Assembly: GCA_018384465.1 (NCBI GenBank)
Contig: JAHAYQ010000207.1
Coordinates: forward strand, 1-36,890
Source of the DNA: Myroides sp.
Lineage (GTDB): Bacteria; Bacteroidota; Bacteroidia; Flavobacteriales; Flavobacteriaceae
Reading direction: 5' to 3'
Length of the DNA stretch: 36,890 nucleotides
In this document: positions 9,649 through 19,259 of the stretch, one piece after another
Layout: every line of letters starts with the position of its first letter
Position numbering within the stretch: position 1 is the first letter of the stretch
Notes under the pieces: generated by a model
The model's database searches: none
What the model saw: the letters and a program-made list of their open reading frames with translations, nothing else
What the model was told of the DNA's origin: nothing
Translations under genes and position numbers: made by a program

Positions 9649-12600
9649 TTATTTAAACTTCTCCTCAAAAAACGCCCACGCTCGTTTATAATCTTCTACA
9701 CGATCTTGTTTGGTAAACGGTGCGTGGTAAGTGATTTTTTCGCCTTGGTATAGTTCAGACTTGGTGATGGTATGCTCATAGGTTTCACCAGCGGGCATAT
9801 CTTTTATGGTATTCCATTCTGGGCGATCCAAACCGACACCTACCAAACCTTTGCTGCAAGTAAACACAATATTTCCTTTGGTATCGTACCAAGTGTCATC
9901 TTCGTTTTGTTGCAATACGGGAAACTGAATATTGTACATCAATATCAATTCTTCCAACGTTAGGTTGAGAGCCATTGCCGTGATCACATCAATCTCTACC
10001 AATGCCATGCGACGTTCAAAATAATTACGCAAAGGTGAATACCATGACCATTCTTTGGTTAAAGAAGAAAAAGGTTTTAAACGCTCGTCTTGCAACGACC
10101 AAGTTTCCTGCGTAAATGCGTCCTGATAACTTTCCTCCCAAAGCGGTGCATAATATTTGTTTAAGCTATTGAGTTGTAATGTACGTACGAACAATGCCGA
10201 TTTGTATTTTTCTGAAATGCCAAGCGGGATTGTATTTAGTATTCCTTGTTTGATATTAGCACTGCCGATACTCTTCACATAAAAATCTGAAACGAGAGAT
10301 GATAATATACCAGTGAATTCGGTCAATTCTGATAACTTCTTAAAAACTATACTATTTAGATTTAAACAACTCACTTTCGGAGGGAACATACATCCTTGTA
10401 ATGTTCTTTCTCCAGTTAATGAAACCATACGCGGAATTATCGCTTTAAAGGAACTTACCCAAGTTCCTTTATTATTTCGCAATCGTCGATTAAATTTCTC
10501 TGAGTTAGCATCTAATGGAACAAAATTCGTTCTTGGCACAAAAGATTGGTCAATTTTAGTTAAATCAATTACATCATAATCAGAATTTAAAATTGATTTT
10601 CTCCAAGGATTTTTATATAAAGGATTTACCACATAAAAGTGTGGCCCGCTAACAATTAATTCAAATTCGTCTAACTGAGCCCATTTTGTTTCTCTACGTA
10701 AAAGTCCATCTTTTTCTGATTGTGCTTGGTCAAAACCGATCACGTAATCATAATCATAATTCGCTAATCTGCTTGGAAACATTCCAATTTTCTCTATCGC
10801 TTGTATAATTTCCTGAGCGTGAATGCTTACTAATTTCGCACCTTCCCAATCTGAGGTATTTTCAAAAGTTTTGGCTAAGATTTTTAATACATTTTCGTTT
10901 ATGCTTACAATACGATGCTGGTGTGCTTGTATATTCCACTCCATCTTTCCCGTATTCTCATTTTTCACTTTAAATCCGCCAACTTGACCTAAACCGTTAT
11001 GCACAAAACTACCATCAATAGTTGCTGGATGAAACAAATTGGATATAGATTGAAAATCAACTTCATTTTTTTTACCAGAATAAATATGAATACCGTAAAT
11101 AGTTTCGTGATGAACATCAGCGAAAAGCACCATTTCATTTTTAAACTGAAAATGAAATTTCAAGCGTTGGTATATTTCCTTACGCAAAGCATAACCATTA
11201 GGGTCGTCGTACACCCCTTCAGGATGTATCAAGCCTAAGTATCCTTTTTCGGCAATCCAATGCAAACCGTTTTCCAGTACACATTTGTACAAATTATTCC
11301 TTTGTCCAACCAGTAAAGGGTAATTCTGGACAGCACCTAAGAACTCTTTTGTAGTATTTGCCTCTACTGTTTCATTAATATAAATATCAGCTAAAGAAGT
11401 ATTCTCTTCCAGATGTTTTTCTGCAAAAGTTTTTACCTCAGGTGCAGTAAAATTCTTTACAAAAACCTCAGGATAAAATTCAGAAACCACGCCTGTTTCA
11501 TCAAAAGTGATGTTTACCCATGGCGGATTCCCTACAGCAACATCAAAACCATTCTGCTCTCTAAATACCTCTATAAACTCCAGCTCATAATGGAAAAATT
11601 TATATTGCTCGGCATAAGTTTGCACCAAATCAGCACGTTCGTTTGTAAACAAAGAGGCAGTTGATTGCTTCAATGCTTCTGCCAATTGCTTCTCTAACTG
11701 TTTCTTGTCTTTTCGATAATCACGAACAGTTTCTTCTTCAAGCGTTTCTTGCTTCGTAATTTCCGTTAAATCAATATTCAGCAATTGCTCTAAATCATCG
11801 TACCACTCATCTCTTGTGGGCAAATCTTGTGCATTGCGTACATCCCAAAACCATAGACTGCACCAATAGTCCATCATCAGTTTCAGTTTGTAATAAGGTG
11901 CATTGGGTTTTAGGCGTTCTTGGGCAAACTGTTGTTTTTGCTCAAAAGTATAAGACTGAAAATCGAGTTGCATTATCGCATTCGGGTTTCCAAAATACTG
12001 GGGATTGGTTTCAGTAATCAATCCAATATTTTTCTGTATTTCGTAATGCGCCAAAAGCAAAGCATCAATGGCTTTAGAAATTCGTTGTACACGTTGAAAT
12101 TCATCATTTCGCAAAGGGGCACAAAAAGCCTTACGCCATTCGGTAATGCGTGCAGCCTTTTCCGGAAAAGCATCTTTCAATAATTTGATACTTCCCGAAG
12201 AGGCCATTCCGGCATCGGGTAATATAAAATGATAAATTTCGTCGTCTCTACGTAAAACGCCTTTTTTACCAAATTGCAAATGTTTAGGTGCTTGTGTCCA
12301 CCATTCTTTTTTAACAAAGCCTTTTACACCTTTTGGTTCAAAGGAGAAATCTTTGTGTTTGAAAACTTTTAACCACGAACCGACTACAGCATTACCTACG
12401 CCCAAACGATAACCAAAGAAAGGCGTTTGCATATCTTTATGGATAACATTGAGCCATAAAGACAATTTCCCTAATTCGATCGCCGTAGGATTTAAATCGA
12501 CACCATACACATTGTTTAAAGCGATGTAAGCTTTAATTTTCTGAATTTCTTCTTGGTATTTATTTGGATCTACTTGCTGTTTCAGTTCTTGCTGTCTATA

Positions 12601-14430
12601 CGTTAAATACGCTTGTGCCAACTGATTGATCACTTCATTATGAAAAGCAGCGGCACCCATTGCTGGTTCTAAAATTTTGAGTTGTAACAAATCTAATGCT
12701 TGTATTTCTCCCTTGTCCAATCGCTCCAGAATTGGTTTCAAGGTGTATTTAACCGTTGTTTGCGTCAGCACTTCGGGTGTATAATACGAAGCAGATTTTT
12801 GACGATCACGCCCGCTTAGGCGATAGATAAAAGTACCTTTGGGGATCACTTTTAGTTCTTCTGAACCATCAGCTTTTTCAGAATAAAAAACTTCTTTCGG
12901 ATCAAAGTCATCTAAACGATGACGTGGTACCAAATAAGACCCATCGGTATTGACCACTTTTGCAGAAGATTCATTGCTTTTGCGCTTGCGATGCACTTCG
13001 ATATAATCGGTTTCTGCCAAAAAACCACGAAATGCCAACAAGCTTTCATAAACCGATCCCAATTGGTTAATGCCTAAATTGGCGTAGGATATACGACCTC
13101 GACTTTTTTTGTTCTGTTTTTTGGATAGCGACAATTCGCAAATAACATCTTGCCAAACTTGATTTCGAATTTTCACCCTGTTTAGATAATGCAGCAGGCT
13201 ACTATCAAACATCGGCGAATCTAAGTGTCGGATTTTAAAACTTTTATTTGATCCTTCGTTTTCATGGTAACCTCTATTTAACAAATCGAATAATTGAAAC
13301 AAAGACTGATGAAAGAAATAGCCGTTTAGACTTGATTCCGTGATTAAGGGCACTTGCTCCAAATCGCGCAACATCTCTAAAGAATAACCACGTTCGTAAA
13401 CTTCGTCATTGGAAGGCAAAATATCCAAATCTTCTCGGGACTCGGCATAAAAAAGAAATAAAAGTCGATAGACCATATTCAGGCAATCGTCTTTCAATTT
13501 TGTTGCGTCAATGTCAGCAGGTTGTACGCCTTGCGTTTCCAAATCTTTTACGGCTTCGTTCGCCAAACTTTCTACTGCATGGATAACGCCTTCTTTCAAA
13601 TCTTTGGTTACTTCGTAAGCAGCTTTATGCGAATCTTCATCCAACTGATCCATCAAGACCATTTCGGCAGTAGGTGCCAATAAATCTTTCCCTAACAAGA
13701 GATAGAATATGCTGTAATAATCTTTGGCAATCGCCGCATCGTCAAACAATGCTTCTAAATCCAATTGCAAATACGAACCACGGAACCATTTTTCGGCTTC
13801 CAATAAAAAATATTGGTTACCGGCACAAAGCAAAACATAATTCGGACGACGTTGTTCGGGTAATAAAAACAATTCGTTTACCGCCTGATTAATAATCATA
13901 GGCGATATACTCACATCATCGCTTACCGAAAAAATATCAGTCCATTGAGAGCGGTGGTATTTCTGTTCTTTGGTGGTTTTCTCATCACCATCTTGAGAAC
14001 TGGTATAGCTTTGTTCAAAAAGTCCGTCAGGTTCTTCCTCATCTTTGGTTTTGATCATGGCGTGCATTTCCATTACCATCAGATGTGGCTGATCTCCTCG
14101 ATACAAAATATGACGAATAGGTAAAACAGATTTATCGTTGATAGGAAACAAGTCATGATATTGCATATGTTCAGCATCATAACCTAATGCACGCAATACT
14201 TTGCTATGAAAATCGTGCGAAAGATTGATTTTATCTTTTACACGCAAATGATTTTCTATAAAGCGATGTTTTAATTTAAAGTATTCAGGTTTTAACTGAT
14301 TTATTTTTTGATTGATGTCTTTAACAGCATCTGTGCTATGACCCGATTTTTCGATTACTTTTTTCCCAAAGTTTTCATCGAAATAATTAGATGCAAAAAA
14401 ATCGCCAATATTATGTAGAAAATGAATCAT
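9649..14430 (-). CDS. Large class I N6-adenine DNA methyltransferase (Eco57I/PglX/DrmMI-like)
   Basis: SAM motif 'ILEPAMGAAAFHNEVINQLAQAYL', catalytic 'FDVAVGNPPWVN', 'NVYGVDLNPTAIELGKLSLW', 1593 aa. Between two helicase genes with short intergenic gaps. Confidence 0.85.
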   Translation of the reverse strand: MIHFLHNIGDFFASNYFDENFGKKVIEKSGHSTDAVKDINQKINQLKPEYFKLKHRFIENHLRVKDKINLSHDFHSKVLRALGYDAEHMQYHDLFPINDKSVLPIRHILYRGDQPHLMVMEMHAMIKTKDEEEPDGLFEQSYTSSQDGDEKTTKEQKYHRSQWTDIFSVSDDVSISPMIINQAVNELFLLPEQRRPNYVLLCAGNQYFLLEAEKWFRGSYLQLDLEALFDDAAIAKDYYSIFYLLLGKDLLAPTAEMVLMDQLDEDSHKAAYEVTKDLKEGVIHAVESLANEAVKDLETQGVQPADIDATKLKDDCLNMVYRLLFLFYAESREDLDILPSNDEVYERGYSLEMLRDLEQVPLITESSLNGYFFHQSLFQLFDLLNRGYHENEGSNKSFKIRHLDSPMFDSSLLHYLNRVKIRNQVWQDVICELSLSKKQNKKSRGRISYANLGINQLGSVYESLLAFRGFLAETDYIEVHRKRKSNESSAKVVNTDGSYLVPRHRLDDFDPKEVFYSEKADGSEELKVIPKGTFIYRLSGRDRQKSASYYTPEVLTQTTVKYTLKPILERLDKGEIQALDLLQLKILEPAMGAAAFHNEVINQLAQAYLTYRQQELKQQVDPNKYQEEIQKIKAYIALNNVYGVDLNPTAIELGKLSLWLNVIHKDMQTPFFGYRLGVGNAVVGSWLKVFKHKDFSFEPKGVKGFVKKEWWTQAPKHLQFGKKGVLRRDDEIYHFILPDAGMASSGSIKLLKDAFPEKAARITEWRKAFCAPLRNDEFQRVQRISKAIDALLLAHYEIQKNIGLITETNPQYFGNPNAIMQLDFQSYTFEQKQQFAQERLKPNAPYYKLKLMMDYWCSLWFWDVRNAQDLPTRDEWYDDLEQLLNIDLTEITKQETLEEETVRDYRKDKKQLEKQLAEALKQSTASLFTNERADLVQTYAEQYKFFHYELEFIEVFREQNGFDVAVGNPPWVNITFDETGVVSEFYPEVFVKNFTAPEVKTFAEKHLEENTSLADIYINETVEANTTKEFLGAVQNYPLLVGQRNNLYKCVLENGLHWIAEKGYLGLIHPEGVYDDPNGYALRKEIYQRLKFHFQFKNEMVLFADVHHETIYGIHIYSGKKNEVDFQSISNLFHPATIDGSFVHNGLGQVGGFKVKNENTGKMEWNIQAHQHRIVSINENVLKILAKTFENTSDWEGAKLVSIHAQEIIQAIEKIGMFPSRLANYDYDYVIGFDQAQSEKDGLLRRETKWAQLDEFELIVSGPHFYVVNPLYKNPWRKSILNSDYDVIDLTKIDQSFVPRTNFVPLDANSEKFNRRLRNNKGTWVSSFKAIIPRMVSLTGERTLQGCMFPPKVSCLNLNSIVFKKLSELTEFTGILSSLVSDFYVKSIGSANIKQGILNTIPLGISEKYKSALFVRTLQLNSLNKYYAPLWEESYQDAFTQETWSLQDERLKPFSSLTKEWSWYSPLRNYFERRMALVEIDVITAMALNLTLEELILMYNIQFPVLQQNEDDTWYDTKGNIVFTCSKGLVGVGLDRPEWNTIKDMPAGETYEHTITKSELYQGEKITYHAPFTKQDRVEDYKRAWAFFEEKFK

Positions 14431-14440
14431 TTTTAATCGT

Positions 14441-17326
14441 CTATTTATTGTAAAATACAGCTACTACTTTCAGATACGGATTGCCGTTGAGACTAGTTAA
14501 GTCCTTGAAATATTGACTTGAATTATTTAAAATTGTCTCTATTTCATATTCTTTGTCCTGCATTCTTTTCTTAACAAAACCAGTGATGCTTTTATCAGCA
14601 AATTCTAGTTCCATTTGTTGCTGTTTACTTTGGTGCCAATTCTTTAATTTCTCTTCGTACACTGCCAGTTTCTTTTCCATTTCAAATTGCAATTTTTGTT
14701 GTTCCTGATCCATGTGAAGCTGGTGTGCAAAATCAATCGCATCGGGTAAGATTTCCTGTAACTCTTCGATATCTTCGGTTGGAATATCCAAAGTATAGAG
14801 ATCGTCTTTAAGGTTGTATTGTACCATAAAATCCTCAAAAGGTAAAGGTCTTTCTTTTAAACCACCGTTGATATTCATGGGTACCACAAAGAAATCAGAC
14901 AAGATCGATTGTCCTAAATTATTTGCAACTATACCTTGAATCAGAAAAAAAGCTGTATCTGTAGGTAATCTATCCAATTTTGTTACCAAGGCAACGTCTT
15001 TATCAACCGAGGCTTCCAGTTGTGTCATGAGATAGCGAACAACAGGATGCAGTTCATACAAAATCTGAAATTTTGCCCATTCGCCCTTTTTCTTTCGAGC
15101 ATCGGTAATGGACTTTTGTACGTCATCTTTATCCAAAGAAAGCTGATAAACATCACCTAACTTATCAGGTTTTGCTTCTGCTGGCAGGTCATACAAAATA
15201 CGATTGAGCTCTTTCGTTTGTTTAACTTCCAATAGATCTCCCTCAAATTGAGCTTCGTCATTTTTTAAATATTGATCGGTCTTCAATTGTTCTATCAAAG
15301 CTTGATAATAAGCTTTCTCGTTCTGGAACAAAGAAACTTGCGCAGCAATAGGGTTTTCAATCTGTAATTTAGGCGTAGCATCATCAAATAAGGAATCAAA
15401 TATATCATCATCCAATTCATTTTGACTCGAGTGCTCCAATAAATCGACATTGTTAGATGCTAATGCTTTGGTTACCAAATCCTCTTCGGCACTTGCTTCA
15501 TACAACTTATAGACCGAAGCCGCATCTCCCAAAGACTCATACACTGTTTCTTCTTTTTCTTTCAGCTTATTTACGATGTGTAAATCATCCTTCAAACCTT
15601 CCAAATCAGAGGTGGCAATCATATAATGGATGTATGGCGTTTTGGTTTGACCATAACGATCGATACGTCCATTTCGTTGCTCCAACGTAATCAATGACCA
15701 CGGAATATCGTAGTTGAACATGTGATTACAATAATAATGAAGGTTGACACCTTGTGCACCTGCATCAGAAGTTAATAAAACACGATACTCTGAATCTTCT
15801 TTTCCAAAATCCTCAATAATACGTTGCTGTTCCATATCGGTCAACGATCCATGAAAATCAGCAATTACTTTGTCATCTAAATCGAAATCTTGCTGCAGTT
15901 TTCTCTTTAGTGCCTTCAAGGTTTCTATACGCTCGGCGAATACGACGATACGAAAATCTTTTTTTCGTCCATTCCACTTCAAACGAATCAATTCGTTTCT
16001 GAAAGCAGTGTATTTTGCATCTTGACGCAAATCGATAATCGTTAATAACTGTTGCTCTAAATTTTCTAAAGTTGCTAAGTTTTGCTCTACAACATCTTCA
16101 CGATTAGTAATGTCTTCCAGCTTTTTTATCCTATTCTGGATCGAACTTAAAGCTGCTTCTGGTGAAGACATATAGGATTTGAACAAACCAATAGCAAATA
16201 ATAAATCACGTTTTGTTTTATGTTTTAACTTTCTGCCAAACAAATCTTCCGTGACGTCTTCATCGTTTAATCCTGCTAAAGCAGTAAATTTTATCTTTTG
16301 CTGAATTTCAAGAAAGGCATTCTCAGCATTAGTTAATTCGGCATGAATAGAAACGATCTTTCTTTCTTGAAAATTAGAACGGACATTTTCATCGTCAATA
16401 TCATTTTTGAATCGGCGCACATAGTAGGGCAATATATCCTCTTGGCTATACTGTTGCTCATCCTTAATTGCTAACGGTTCAATCATATTAATGAGATTGG
16501 CGAAATTTTGCTTTTTACCATTATGTGGCGTAGCTGAAGTAAGCACCAAAGATTCACACTTGGTACTTAGTAACTGTGCCAAACTTCCTCTCAAAGAATT
16601 AGAATTGGACACAGTATGACATTCATCGATTACGATGATATCCCATTTTGTTTTTTCTATATAGTGTTGAAACTTCGCATTGTTTTTCAGTGTATCTATT
16701 GAAACAATGGTTTTGTCGTAATAATCGAACGGATTTTTATTGGCAGGTAATTCAGATTTTATTTTTGAAATCCCTTCCGAGTCTAAACGAACCAATGGAA
16801 TGGCAAAACGATTCCAAATCTCCTGTTGGAATTGAGCAAGAATAGATTTTAAAGCCAAAACTAAAATACGCTTTCCTTTTCCGCGCTTAATCATTTCAGC
16901 TAAGAAAATACCCACTTCAACAGTTTTACCTAAACCTACTCCATCTGCAATCAATATACGAGGTCGTGGCAGTTCAAAAGCTTTTAAAGTTGGCTCTAAC
17001 TGATATTCGGCTAAATTGAAAGCAGCTTTTTGAGCCACGGTAATTTGTTTGCTATAAATTGAGGAATTTCGAATCTGGTTTTCGACAAATAGTTTGGTCT
17101 TACGATAACCATAATCTACATCTGCAACCAATAGTGTTTTTTTGGGATCTAAAACCCGAATGTCTTTATCAATGTTGGTATCAAAAATATAGCGTTTGCT
17201 TTTGACCAATTCAGAGATTCCTTCAACCTTTAGAATCCATTTACCGTTATTTTCAACGGCATCATTAATGATAAAGTCTTCATCACGATTGGTTATTCGT
17301 TGTCCAGGCGTAAAATTCATATTCAT
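14441..17326 (-). CDS. SNF2-family helicase/ATPase (DrmD/HepA-like)
   Basis: 'ILIADGVGLGKTVEVGIFLAEM' (Walker A), 'IIVIDECHTVSN' (DECH), 'LVLTSATPHNGKKQNF', 'DAGAQGVNLHYYCNHMFNYDIPWSLITLEQRNGRIDRYGQ'. Confidence 0.9.
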   Translation of the reverse strand: MNMNFTPGQRITNRDEDFIINDAVENNGKWILKVEGISELVKSKRYIFDTNIDKDIRVLDPKKTLLVADVDYGYRKTKLFVENQIRNSSIYSKQITVAQKAAFNLAEYQLEPTLKAFELPRPRILIADGVGLGKTVEVGIFLAEMIKRGKGKRILVLALKSILAQFQQEIWNRFAIPLVRLDSEGISKIKSELPANKNPFDYYDKTIVSIDTLKNNAKFQHYIEKTKWDIIVIDECHTVSNSNSLRGSLAQLLSTKCESLVLTSATPHNGKKQNFANLINMIEPLAIKDEQQYSQEDILPYYVRRFKNDIDDENVRSNFQERKIVSIHAELTNAENAFLEIQQKIKFTALAGLNDEDVTEDLFGRKLKHKTKRDLLFAIGLFKSYMSSPEAALSSIQNRIKKLEDITNREDVVEQNLATLENLEQQLLTIIDLRQDAKYTAFRNELIRLKWNGRKKDFRIVVFAERIETLKALKRKLQQDFDLDDKVIADFHGSLTDMEQQRIIEDFGKEDSEYRVLLTSDAGAQGVNLHYYCNHMFNYDIPWSLITLEQRNGRIDRYGQTKTPYIHYMIATSDLEGLKDDLHIVNKLKEKEETVYESLGDAASVYKLYEASAEEDLVTKALASNNVDLLEHSSQNELDDDIFDSLFDDATPKLQIENPIAAQVSLFQNEKAYYQALIEQLKTDQYLKNDEAQFEGDLLEVKQTKELNRILYDLPAEAKPDKLGDVYQLSLDKDDVQKSITDARKKKGEWAKFQILYELHPVVRYLMTQLEASVDKDVALVTKLDRLPTDTAFFLIQGIVANNLGQSILSDFFVVPMNINGGLKERPLPFEDFMVQYNLKDDLYTLDIPTEDIEELQEILPDAIDFAHQLHMDQEQQKLQFEMEKKLAVYEEKLKNWHQSKQQQMELEFADKSITGFVKKRMQDKEYEIETILNNSSQYFKDLTSLNGNPYLKVVAVFYNK

Positions 17327-17335
17327 ACTTACAAC

Positions 17336-17554
17336 TTACTTACTAGAGTTAATCAATTCTTTCACATCTACATCCAATTGTTTGGCAATCTCCAAGAAAG
17401 TCTCCATTGAAGGTTGCACCTCATTGGTCACCCATCGAGAAACGGTAACTTCACTCTTTCCAAGTTGCTCTGCAAGCCACTTGTTTGTCTTTTCCGTTTC
17501 TGCCAATACTATTTTTAAGCGATTGATTTTCATTTTATGTTTATTGATTAACAT
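17336..17554 (-). CDS. XRE-family HTH transcriptional regulator
   Basis: 'KNKWLAEQLGKSEVTVSRWVTNEVQPSMETFLEIAKQLDVDVKELI'-type HTH_3 (read as NKWLAEQLGKSEVTVSRW…). 9 nt upstream of the SNF2 gene. Start may be the internal Met at about 17533. Confidence 0.9.
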   Translation of the reverse strand: MLINKHKMKINRLKIVLAETEKTNKWLAEQLGKSEVTVSRWVTNEVQPSMETFLEIAKQLDVDVKELINSSK

Positions 17555-17566
17555 CTGATGTTAAAA
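17550..17566. promoter_or_regulatory. Candidate operator for the XRE regulator
   Basis: Perfect inverted repeat TTAACATC-T-GATGTTAA overlapping the annotated XRE start and adjacent to the rteC/XRE divergent intergenic region. Confidence 0.5.
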
Positions 17567-17708
17567 ATAATACTAATTTGGAGAATAAAAAAAGATTTAA
17601 TACCGAAAATTGAAGCGTATGTACGATTTAATCCAAGTACTTTTATATAAAAATTCCCCAACTGGGGGGCAATATGTGGAAATGGTTTGATTTGAAATTC
17701 CAAATTTT

Positions 17709-17734
17709 GGGGTTACAACTGTAGTTGTGACTCC
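17709..17734. promoter_or_regulatory. Imperfect inverted repeat upstream of rteC, candidate operator
   Basis: GGGGTTACAACT-gt-AGTTGTGACTCC; 10 of 12 positions complementary, about 38 nt upstream of the rteC start. Confidence 0.4.
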
Positions 17735-17771
17735 GAAATAAATAGTAAAAACTTAAAAATAAAGCTATGCT

Positions 17772-18617
17772 ATGGAAATCGTATTGAGTAAAATCTTATC
17801 AAAAATTCATCGCCAAGAAGAAAAGTTATCTTCACAACCGATGCTAATCGCCGATGAAGCATACCAAATGACTTTGTTCCTAAATGAGATGCTTTGTTCA
17901 TTAAAATCAACGGTTTTGCAAAATAGGTTTTATGATGAAGAGCATGAAATTGATTTCTTCAAAAACATTAAACCGCAGGTCTTGGGTAAACTTATTTACT
18001 ATAATAAAGTATTCCGGATTGAAACCAATTGTCCTGTGAGTAACGGTAAACTACATCAGATCTATTTTCAGAAGCTTTTAAAAAATCTTAAATCTGATTA
18101 TTCAGAGAATATCTGTAAAGAAGATTTTTACAGGTATTATCGTACAGGCAGGAAAGATAAGGATAATATTTACTTTCGACTCGGTCAAGTCAATTTTCAC
18201 GATGGACTAAAAAGTGGTGTATTCGAAATCGATTTAAGCTTTTCCACCTACTATGATAATAAGACCGCCTATATAATTGCTAACGAGTTATTATACAAAT
18301 ATATTCTAGAGAAGACAAGTCCTGAGGGAAATTCAGACTTTACATTAATAAGTGGAAACGCTAATAAGGATATTGCTTGGTCGAATTCACAAAATGCACT
18401 TATTGAACTAATTTATGCTCTTTATGCATCATGTTCTGTTTCACATGGAAAGATAGGGATAAAAAAGCTAGCTCTAATTTTTCAAATAGTATTTCAAACT
18501 CCATTAAACGATGTCCATCATGCATTTCACAGAATGAAAACAAGAGCTGGCTCACGAACTGCTTTTTTAGATCAGCTTAAATCCTCACTTGAAGAATATA
18601 TGGATAGGGATCTTTAA
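17772..18617 (+). CDS. RteC family protein (ICE regulatory protein)
   Basis: RteC-like signature 'HEIDFFKNIKPQVLGKLIYYNKVFRIETNCP…FYRYYRTGRKDKDNIYFRLG'; located at the start of an ICE module. Confidence 0.85.
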   Translation: MEIVLSKILSKIHRQEEKLSSQPMLIADEAYQMTLFLNEMLCSLKSTVLQNRFYDEEHEIDFFKNIKPQVLGKLIYYNKVFRIETNCPVSNGKLHQIYFQKLLKNLKSDYSENICKEDFYRYYRTGRKDKDNIYFRLGQVNFHDGLKSGVFEIDLSFSTYYDNKTAYIIANELLYKYILEKTSPEGNSDFTLISGNANKDIAWSNSQNALIELIYALYASCSVSHGKIGIKKLALIFQIVFQTPLNDVHHAFHRMKTRAGSRTAFLDQLKSSLEEYMDRDL

Positions 18618-18639
18618 TTAAAAAGAAGCTTCTAAAATC

Positions 18640-18667
18640 AAAGCAGTACCAAACTAGTACTGCTTTT
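18640..18667 (+). terminator. Intrinsic terminator after rteC
   Basis: AAAGCAGTAC…GTACTGCTTTTT hairpin with T-tract, 22 nt after the rteC stop. Confidence 0.75.
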
Positions 18668-18866
18668 TCTATCCCCATATGTACCAATTGGTAAACCCTC
18701 CTAATCATATCTACAAAACAGATAAAACGAATTCAACCACCTGTTTTTCATAACATTTACAAGGAATAAAAAAAGCAAAAAAATAGTAAAACCAATTGGC
18801 GAGACTTGGCGGACAAACTCTTCCTCCTTTAGGAATTTTGTAGAAGTAATATTAAAGAATTGTACT

Positions 18867-19172
18867 ATGAATATTGACAGACTAGAATTTTTAGCATGGA
18901 TGGAGCGCCTAACGGAACGACTTAACATACTTGGCGACAATATTGACGACTTACAAAAGAAACGTAACAACATAGACGGTGAAGAATTATTGGATAATCA
19001 GGATTTGTTACAAATGCTAAAAATCAGCACCCGCTCGTTGCAACGATATCGCTCTTCTGGGAAACTCCCCTATTATACGATAAGTGGAAAACTTTATTAT
19101 AAACTATCGGACGTACATCAGTTTATACGAGACAGTTTTAACCAACCCTCAAACAGACAAAAAGCCATTTAG
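18867..19172 (+). CDS. Helix-turn-helix (MerR/excisionase-like) protein
   Basis: 'ELLDNQDLLQMLKISTRSLQRYRSSGKLPYYTISGKLYYKLSDVHQFI' is the HTH_17/excisionase-like pattern common in Bacteroidetes ICEs. Confidence 0.85.
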   Translation: MNIDRLEFLAWMERLTERLNILGDNIDDLQKKRNNIDGEELLDNQDLLQMLKISTRSLQRYRSSGKLPYYTISGKLYYKLSDVHQFIRDSFNQPSNRQKAI

Positions 19173-19259
19173 TGCCAAGTACGACCTCTGAAAACCACTT
19201 TAGGTATTACAGAATACACTTGTCATACTTTCGCCTGTAAACTTTAAATTTTTAAGATT

